Below are positions 58,591 to 64,000 of a DNA stretch of 64,000 nucleotides, piece by piece. The translations under genes were made by a program, and so were the position numbers. This DNA comes from JAYZDP01 sp036337765 (GTDB lineage: Bacteria; Acidobacteriota; Thermoanaerobaculia; Multivoradales; Multivoraceae): the NCBI GenBank assembly GCA_036337765.1, contig JAYZDP010000161.1, forward strand, positions 6,583-70,582. Direction: 5' to 3'. Numbering within the stretch: the stretch's first letter is position 1; each line of letters begins with the position of its first letter. The notes under the pieces were generated by a model. The model saw only the letters and a list, made by a program, of their open reading frames with translations, had not been told where the DNA came from and made no database searches.

Positions 58591-59424
58591 ATGAAACAAG
58601 CGTTGTTCTCGGGGCTCGTCGCAGCATGCATGGTCTTTCCATTGGTTGCGCAGGTCGAAGTCACGACCGACATCGCCTACCTCCCGGCGGCCAACTATGC
58701 CGACGACAAGGACAAGCTCGACGTTTACCGGCCCGATGGGGCGACTGACGCGCCGGTCTTCATCTTCGTTCACGGTGGCGGCCTGATGCGGGGCGACAAG
58801 GAAGGCCAGGCGCACATCGGTCAGTACTTTGCCCGCCACGGCTTCGTCACCGTGTGCATCAACACCCGTCTGTCACCTGCCGTCACCCATCCTGCGCAGG
58901 CCCGGGATGCGGCCGCGGCCGTCGCCTGGGTGGAGGAGAACATCGCAGACCACGGTGGTGACCCTGCCCGGATCGCCCTCGGTGGTCACTCCGCCGGCGC
59001 CTACCTCGCGGCCCTTGTGGCACTCGACGACCGTTACCTGAAGGCCGCGGGAACGAGTCCTGCGGCGATCCGGGCGCTGGTGCCCGTGAGTGGCTTCTAC
59101 TGGGTCGAGCGGCTAGCGCCCGAGCGCGACAAGTCGGTTTGGGGGAACGACGAGAAGACTTGGCGCGACGCGTCGCCGTCGCGCTACGCCTCGGCCATGG
59201 CGCCGCCGACGCTCTTGATCTGGGCCGATGGCGACACAGACGCCCGACGCAAGGAGAGCCACGACCTGGCGTCGACGCTGCTGTCTTTTGGGGCTGAGCG
59301 CGTCGATGCGTCGCAGATCGCGGATCGCAACCACGGCACGGTATGGAGCCTGATCGGCTCCGAGGGCGATCCCGCCGCGCCGCGCATTGCCCGCTTCCTC
59401 GAGGAGACGCTCGGAGGCCCCTGA
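58591..59424 (+). CDS. Secreted alpha/beta hydrolase (carboxylesterase, HSL/BD-FAE-like)
   Basis: A 277-residue esterase with a signal peptide (ALFSGLVAACMVFPLVAQ). Oxyanion motif FIFVHGGGLMRGDK, nucleophile elbow ALGGHSAGAYLAALVALDD, and a probable catalytic Asp in LIWADGDTD and His in ADRNHGTVW. The start ATG follows GGAGGAA. It is divergent from the FG-GAP gene over 66 bases. Confidence 0.88.
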   Translation: MKQALFSGLVAACMVFPLVAQVEVTTDIAYLPAANYADDKDKLDVYRPDGATDAPVFIFVHGGGLMRGDKEGQAHIGQYFARHGFVTVCINTRLSPAVTHPAQARDAAAAVAWVEENIADHGGDPARIALGGHSAGAYLAALVALDDRYLKAAGTSPAAIRALVPVSGFYWVERLAPERDKSVWGNDEKTWRDASPSRYASAMAPPTLLIWADGDTDARRKESHDLASTLLSFGAERVDASQIADRNHGTVWSLIGSEGDPAAPRIARFLEETLGGP

Positions 59425-59434
59425 CCCGCCCCCT

Positions 59435-60043
59435 TCAGCGGATCGAGGGGTGGAGGTAGCCGGCGGGGAGCACCTGCTCAGGATCGACCCGTATCGACAG
59501 GTAGCGAATCGAACTCGTGATTTCCTGGAAGCCGTGGAAGACGCCGGCAGGGATGACGACGATATCGCCCGCTGCGATGGTGCGGCTCTCACCGGTGGAG
59601 GTGCTCGCGCTCATGCTCGGTCCCACCAGTTCGGTGACCGCGGATGAGTCCTCGGGCCACTCTCGCCCGGCCTGCACCTGTCCACCCGTCATCAGGATGC
59701 CGCTTCCTTCCAGCACATAGTAGATTTCGGTGACGTCGTGATGGACGATGCCGCGCACCGGCCCGCCGGGCTCGGTCTTCATCGCGCCGCGCTGGAGGGT
59801 GCCCACGGCGACATTGGTCTCGCGACCGATGTCGACGACCTTCGCCTGGAGGTCGACGCCGTCGCCCAGAGCTTCATAGACCTTCGCGATCTCGGTGCTC
59901 GTGACGTCGGTGGCGCTGCGCGAATCACCGTCGGATCCCTGAGCTCCCGCAACCGCGGCCACGCTCGTCCCGAGCCCGAGCCAGATCAGGAATTGGCCCG
60001 CGTAATGGTGTCGTGTGGTCGATCGGAGTCGTTGTCTCGGCAT
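59435..60043 (-). CDS. Secreted cupin protein
   Basis: A 202-residue protein with an N-terminal signal (FLIWLGLGTSVAAVAGAQG) and one cupin barrel: motif 1 HHDVTEIYYVLEGSGILMTGG, motif 2 GDIVVIPAGVFHGFQEI. Metal ligands His, Glu and His are present. The ATG at 60043 follows AAGGAGG. The long antisense frame continuing to 62143 is not coding. It is divergent from the PQQ dehydrogenase across 102 bases, so it may be a signal-sensing or enzymatic partner. Confidence 0.82.
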   Translation of the reverse strand: MPRQRLRSTTRHHYAGQFLIWLGLGTSVAAVAGAQGSDGDSRSATDVTSTEIAKVYEALGDGVDLQAKVVDIGRETNVAVGTLQRGAMKTEPGGPVRGIVHHDVTEIYYVLEGSGILMTGGQVQAGREWPEDSSAVTELVGPSMSASTSTGESRTIAAGDIVVIPAGVFHGFQEITSSIRYLSIRVDPEQVLPAGYLHPSIR

Positions 60044-60145
60044 GCTGGCCTCCTTGCCGGTGTCTGGGTCGGTTGCGAGACCACATGGGATCTCCGCCGG
60101 GCGCGACGTGAGACACTCTGTGGTCACCGTAAAAAGGAGGGTTTG

Positions 60146-62116
60146 GTGAGGATGAGGGACACCAGCACCGGTCGTCTTCTGCTCGGCGGCCTCGTTGTCG
60201 CTACTCTGGCCGCTGGTTCGGCCTCCGCACAGGAGCATCAGTGGCGACACTGGGGAGGCGACGCCGCCAGCAGTCGTTACGCTCCCTACGATCAGATCGA
60301 CGCCTCGAACTTCGAAGAGTTGGGGATCGCTTGGATCTGGAAAGGCGACAACTTCGGCCCGTCCACCGACTTCATCCTGCGCTCGACGCCGATCTACGTC
60401 GACGGCAAGCTCTTCACCGTCGCCGGACAGCGGCGCACCGCAGTGGCGCTCGATCCGGCAACTGGCGAGACCCTGTGGACCTTCCGCGAACCGCCGACAC
60501 AGCGGTGGCAGAACTCGATGCGCAAGAACTACGGCAAGGGCGTGGCCTACGCCGAGATCGGCGGCCGCAGCCGAATCTATCTGGTCACTCCGGCGTTTTT
60601 TCTGCATGCACTCGATCCGGAGACAGGTCTGCCGATCGAGGACTTTGGCGACGGCGGCACCGTCGACCTGCTCGCCGACTTCGGCTACGACTATGATCGC
60701 GACGCCGGCATCCCGCTGGAGGTCGGCTACATCACCAACTCGTCGCCGCCGATCGTGGTCAACGGTGTCATCGTGGTCGGCAACGCCCACCAGCAGGGCT
60801 ACCGGCAGAGTCGCATCGAGAACGTGCCAGGCCACATACTGGCCTACGACGCGGCCACCGGTGAGCACAAGTGGAAGTTCAACGTGCTGCCCCAGCCCGG
60901 TGAGTTTGGCCACGAGACCTGGGAGAACGACGCCTGGCGTTCCGTCGGAAACCTCTCGTCGTGGGCACCGCTGTCGGCCGATCCAGAGCTCGGCCTGGTC
61001 TACTTCGCCACCGACGGCGCCACGATCGACAATTGGGGGGGCTTTCACCCCGGCGACAACCTCTACGGCACCAGTCTCGTTGCCGTCGACGTCGCCACCG
61101 GCGAGCGGCGTTGGCATTTCCAGATCGTCCACCACGACGTCTGGAACTACGACAACCCGACCGCGCCGAACCTGATCGACATCACCGTCGACGGCATGCG
61201 GATGCCCGCGATCGTCCAGACCACCAAGCAGAGCTTCGCCTACGTCTTCAATCGGGCGACGGGCGAGCCGATCTGGCCGATTGAGGAGCGGCCGGTGCCG
61301 CAGTCTTCGATCCCCGGCGAGAAGCTCTCGCCCACGCAGCCCTTTCCGACGCGGCCGGCGGCGTACGAGCAGCAGGGCATCACCGAGGACGATCTGATCG
61401 ACTACACGCCGGAGTTGCGTGCCGAGGCCCTGGAGGCGGTTGCAGATTGGCAGATGGGCCCACTGTTTCTGCCGCCGCTGCATCGCGACAACAGTCTCGG
61501 CCTGAAGGGCTCGCTGAACTGCCCGGGTGGCAATGGCGGCACCAACATCCCGGGAGGTGCGGCCGTCGACCCCGAGACCGGGATCCTCTACGTCGCCTCG
61601 ATCCGGTCCTGCGGCGGATTTTCGCTGATCCCTGGCGAGGAGCAGACCAACCCGGACTACCAGCTCACCGGCACCACTGTGTCGAAGTTCGTCAGCGGCG
61701 GTCGGGGCCCCGGTCGTATTCGCGGGCTGCCACTGCTCAAGCCACCGTACGGGCGGATCACGGCGATCGATCTCAACACCGGCGAGCATCTCTGGTGGAT
61801 CCCGAACGGCGACAGGCCCGACTACATCGATCAGCACCCCGACCTCGCCGGGCTCGACATCCCCAACCCAGGTCAGGGCACGCACGCCACTAAGCTCATC
61901 ACGAAGACGCTTCTCATGTACGGCGAGGGGCGCGGCGCGCCGGGGCGGTTCCACGCCCACGACAAACGGACCGGCGAACGGATCGGTACGGTGGAGATCC
62001 CCGCCTCGACCAACACCATTCCGATGAGCTACATGCACGAGGGCAAGCAGTACGTCGTGCTGTCGGTCGGCGGTCGGACCTACTCGGGCTCGCACGTAGC
62101 CCTGTCGCTGCCGTAG
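60146..62116 (+). CDS. PQQ-dependent dehydrogenase (glucose/quinate-type propeller)
   Basis: A quinoprotein of about 656 residues with a signal peptide (LLLGGLVVATLAAGSASAQ) and no N-terminal membrane domain. The fold starts QWRHWGGDAASSRYAPYDQI; the active-site region is VHHDVWNYDNPTAPNLIDI, with Asn replacing the Asp found in the 21175 paralogue (WDYD). It ends YMHEGKQYVVLSVGG. The GTG at 60146 has the better spacing to AAGGAGG; ATG 60152 is the alternative. The gene stands apart from any cytochrome or PQQ biosynthesis gene. Confidence 0.87.
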   Translation: MRMRDTSTGRLLLGGLVVATLAAGSASAQEHQWRHWGGDAASSRYAPYDQIDASNFEELGIAWIWKGDNFGPSTDFILRSTPIYVDGKLFTVAGQRRTAVALDPATGETLWTFREPPTQRWQNSMRKNYGKGVAYAEIGGRSRIYLVTPAFFLHALDPETGLPIEDFGDGGTVDLLADFGYDYDRDAGIPLEVGYITNSSPPIVVNGVIVVGNAHQQGYRQSRIENVPGHILAYDAATGEHKWKFNVLPQPGEFGHETWENDAWRSVGNLSSWAPLSADPELGLVYFATDGATIDNWGGFHPGDNLYGTSLVAVDVATGERRWHFQIVHHDVWNYDNPTAPNLIDITVDGMRMPAIVQTTKQSFAYVFNRATGEPIWPIEERPVPQSSIPGEKLSPTQPFPTRPAAYEQQGITEDDLIDYTPELRAEALEAVADWQMGPLFLPPLHRDNSLGLKGSLNCPGGNGGTNIPGGAAVDPETGILYVASIRSCGGFSLIPGEEQTNPDYQLTGTTVSKFVSGGRGPGRIRGLPLLKPPYGRITAIDLNTGEHLWWIPNGDRPDYIDQHPDLAGLDIPNPGQGTHATKLITKTLLMYGEGRGAPGRFHAHDKRTGERIGTVEIPASTNTIPMSYMHEGKQYVVLSVGGRTYSGSHVALSLP

Positions 62117-62133
62117 CGATTGGGAGGGCGCCG

Positions 62134-63468
62134 GTGGACACACGGATCCCAGGTGCGGAGCGCTACGCGTTCGTCAGTAATCGGCTGGCGCTTGAGGTGG
62201 AGAGGACCGAGGGGTCGTACCTCATCACCCCCGACGGACGCCGGATCCTCGACGCGGCCGGCGGCGCGATCGTGGTCAACATCGGTCACGGTCGTGAGGA
62301 GGTTGCAGAGGTCTTCGCACGCGCGGCTCGCGACGAGTCCTACGTCGTGCCGCCGTTCGTCACGCCGTCGCGGGCGCGTCTGACCACGCGGCTGCTCGAC
62401 CGCTGGCTCCCGGACGGGCTGACTCGCGTGGTCTACACCTGCGGTGGTTCGGAGTCGGCCGATGCGGCCATCCGCCTCGCCCGCCAGCATCACGTCTCGG
62501 CTGGCCGGAGCTCGCGCTACAAGGTGATCGGTCGCGATCTGTCGTACCACGGCATCACCCTCGGCACGCTGTCGATCGGTGGCCACGGCAAGCGCCGCAC
62601 CGGCTTCGAGCCGCTGTTGGTGAGTATGCCCAAGGCACCGGCCTGCTACTGCTATCGCTGTCCCTTCGACAGTACCTATCCCGATTGCGACGTCGCCTGC
62701 GCGAGCTCGCTAGCCGAGGTCATAGAGCGCGAAGGTCCCGACACGGTTGCCGCCTTTGTCGCGGAGCCCATCGGGGGCTCGACGGCCGGCGCCCTGGTTC
62801 CGCCCGACGAGTACTGGCCGCAGATCCGGGACATCTGCGCGAAGTACGGCGTTCTGGTGATCGCCGACGAAGTGATGACGGGGTTCGGCCGTACCGGCCG
62901 CAAGTTCGGCGTCGACCATTGGGACGTCGTCCCCGACGTCATGTTCGGCGGCAAGGGCCTGTCGGGAGGCTATGCGCCGATGGGTGCGCTGTTCGCGACC
63001 GAGGAGGTGGTCGCGCCAATCATCGCCGCCGGCGACGAGCTGATGTTCTACACCTATAGCGGCTTCTCGGCCGGCTGCGCGGTTGCCGACAAGGTGCTGG
63101 AGATCGTCGAGAGGGAGAACCTAGTCGAGCGCGCCGCTACGATGGGCGGCAAGCTTCGCCAACGCCTGCTGCGCTTCGAGAGTCACCCGAACGTCGCGGA
63201 GGTCCGTGGCATAGGCCTCTTGATGGCCCTGGAGCTGGTCGCGGATCGCGACACCGGAGCTTCGTTCCCGAAGTCGGCCGGTCTCGCCAACGCGGTGGTC
63301 TCGGCTGGCATCGCTGAGGGCGCCTTCTTCTATCCCAGCGGCACCGATCCGGCGCGCGACATCGTCACCCTCGGACCTCCCTTTACCGTCAGCGAGTCCG
63401 AGCTCGACGACCTGGCGGCGATTCTCGAGAAATCGATCGACACCGCCGTCGGCAGGATCGCCGCCTAG
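62134..63468 (+). CDS. Class III (omega) aminotransferase
   Basis: PLP-dependent aminotransferase of 444 residues. Motifs: LDAAGGAIVVNIGHG, VVYTCGGSESADAAIRLAR, FVAEPIGGSTAGALVPPDEYW, VLIADEVMTGFGRTGRKFG (PLP Asp) and the lysine in VMFGGKGLSGGYAPMGALFA. A Cys-rich insert (APACYCYRCPFDSTYPDCDVAC) is unusual and may be structural. The start is GTG, 17 bases after the dehydrogenase stop. The amine substrate is unknown. Confidence 0.88.
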   Translation: MDTRIPGAERYAFVSNRLALEVERTEGSYLITPDGRRILDAAGGAIVVNIGHGREEVAEVFARAARDESYVVPPFVTPSRARLTTRLLDRWLPDGLTRVVYTCGGSESADAAIRLARQHHVSAGRSSRYKVIGRDLSYHGITLGTLSIGGHGKRRTGFEPLLVSMPKAPACYCYRCPFDSTYPDCDVACASSLAEVIEREGPDTVAAFVAEPIGGSTAGALVPPDEYWPQIRDICAKYGVLVIADEVMTGFGRTGRKFGVDHWDVVPDVMFGGKGLSGGYAPMGALFATEEVVAPIIAAGDELMFYTYSGFSAGCAVADKVLEIVERENLVERAATMGGKLRQRLLRFESHPNVAEVRGIGLLMALELVADRDTGASFPKSAGLANAVVSAGIAEGAFFYPSGTDPARDIVTLGPPFTVSESELDDLAAILEKSIDTAVGRIAA

Positions 63469-63477
63469 GTCTCGCTG

Positions 63478-64000
63478 TCAGTTCGCGGTATCGAAGTCGT
63501 AGCGTAGGCGCACCCAGCTCTTGCCGGCGATCCCGTCGAGGGTGGCTGGCGCGCAGCGGGCTTTCGCCGCGGCCGCGGTCGCCGCCTGGTCGAAGAGGGC
63601 GAAGCGAGCCTTCTCGACGATCTCGCTATCGACCACGGCACCGTCCTCGTCGATCAGCACGCGCCGGGCGTTCTTGTTGGTGCCGATCGAGCAGTTCGCG
63701 AGCGGCCTCGTTGTCCTTAGCGATCTGGCTGAGCTTCTCTTCGATCAGGTCGACCGGTGCCTCAGCCCCGTAGCGGGCCTCGAGGGCCTCGAGGCCTTTG
63801 AGGGCCCGATCGAGGTCACCCGACTCGATCTGCTCTTCGATCTCGACCGCCTCTACAGCAATCCGTCGGCGCCGCTGTCGAAGCTCCTCCGATAGGGAAC
63901 CGGTGTCGACCTCACCTGTCAGTCCGACAAGAGATCTCGCAGCCTCGGGGACACCGTGCGGCTCTGCGTTCGGGCGGGATTTTGGTTCCAAGACGGCTTC
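63478..64000 (-). pseudogene. TonB C-terminal-like protein, frameshifted, 5' end outside window
   Basis: From the right edge one frame encodes a helical region (LSEELRQRRRRIAVEAVEIE to LEALEARYGAEAPVDLIEEKL and AKDNEAAREL). A second frame then carries CSIGTNKNARRVLIDEDGAVV, DSEIVEKARFALFDQAA and APATLDGIAGKSWVRLRYDFD. The second part fits the TonB energy-transducer domain (LIDEDG, FDQAA, PATLDG, VRLRYDF). The switch occurs near 63695-63705 by a single-base indel. The N-terminus lies beyond the window. Function would be protein-protein energy transfer; this copy may be broken or mis-sequenced. Confidence 0.6.

Noticed and set aside
59435..62143. A 902-codon minus-strand open frame opposite the third PQQ dehydrogenase
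   Set aside because: Only its last 202 codons (the cupin) have a family signature, signal peptide and ribosome-binding site. The rest is antisense to a well conserved quinoprotein, an effect of high GC content.
1..64000. CRISPR arrays, insertion sequences, tRNA or rRNA genes, phage genes
   Set aside because: No regularly spaced repeats, transposase, integrase, tRNA cloverleaf or rRNA segments were recognised on reading both strands; a tRNAscan and IS search would be needed to be certain.

Overview
The window is a GC-rich, densely packed bacterial chromosome segment, most likely from an Acidobacteriota-like heterotroph. Support for that placement is several decayed copies of the duplicated orphan permease (ADOP) family that is expanded in Acidobacteriota, many secreted quinoproteins and beta-propeller proteins, and the general gene style. 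It is an inference, not a placement by marker genes. Most genes sit in short operons with 4-base stop/start overlaps. No rRNA, tRNA, CRISPR array, phage or intact insertion sequence was recognised.

Layout. 0-6.2 kb (minus strand): an envelope operon (lipoprotein, NfeD, slipin, SPOR protein, Lnt) leading into prfB, which keeps the classical +1 programmed frameshift. 6.3-9.3 kb: a PQQ alcohol dehydrogenase with a predicted lanthanide-site aspartate, a XoxJ-like binding protein and a cytochrome c with an unusual CX3CH heme motif. 9.3-14.4 kb: Zn alcohol dehydrogenase, TesB, then a divergent lipid cluster of an LpxL-type acyltransferase fused to a degenerate IstB-like ATPase, a dedicated acyl carrier protein and a diiron protein. 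14.4-18.8 kb: mixed metabolic genes, an ADOP fragment and a broken adenosine deaminase.

18.9-29.3 kb (plus strand): a catabolic run of two MaoC proteins, a Tat-exported Gfo/Idh oxidoreductase, a PQQ dehydrogenase, an apparently exported FAH-family hydrolase and an aldo/keto reductase. It ends in a CoA-ester module (two hydratases, acyl-CoA dehydrogenase, class III CoA-transferase, malyl-CoA-type lyase) that looks built for C5 dicarboxylates or similar. 29.9-35.3 kb (minus strand): a phosphate operon pstS, phoU fusion, pstC, pstA, pstB, pstB. The two PstB ATPases carry complementary motif losses that predict one working and one dead ATP site, and PhoU is fused to an LMW-phosphatase fold lacking its catalytic residues. 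35.4-44.6 kb: antiporter, YkvI-like transporter, lyase, FHA protein, divergent AmmeMemoRadiSam genes, small membrane and zinc proteins, an ADOP remnant, and a PadR-controlled pair.

44.7-45.0 kb holds a free-standing RNA-like unit with its own promoter, a strong ribosome-binding site with a 14-codon ORF, and an intrinsic terminator. 45.0-48.2 kb: BadH/BadI-like enzymes and a cobalt-type nitrile hydratase operon. 48.3-62.1 kb: mostly secreted enzymes and propellers (M20 amidohydrolase, HupE-like protein, NHL lipoproteins, cytochromes c, cytochrome c/copper monooxygenase fusion, FG-GAP protein, esterase, cupin, a third PQQ dehydrogenase), which suggests an oxidative periplasmic lifestyle on dissolved organic compounds. 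The window ends with an aminotransferase and a frameshifted TonB-like protein running off the right edge.

Several genes carry single-base lesions (adenosine deaminase, NHL/cytochrome junction, TonB-like). They may be real decay or indel errors in the assembly, and this should be settled before biological meaning is attached.
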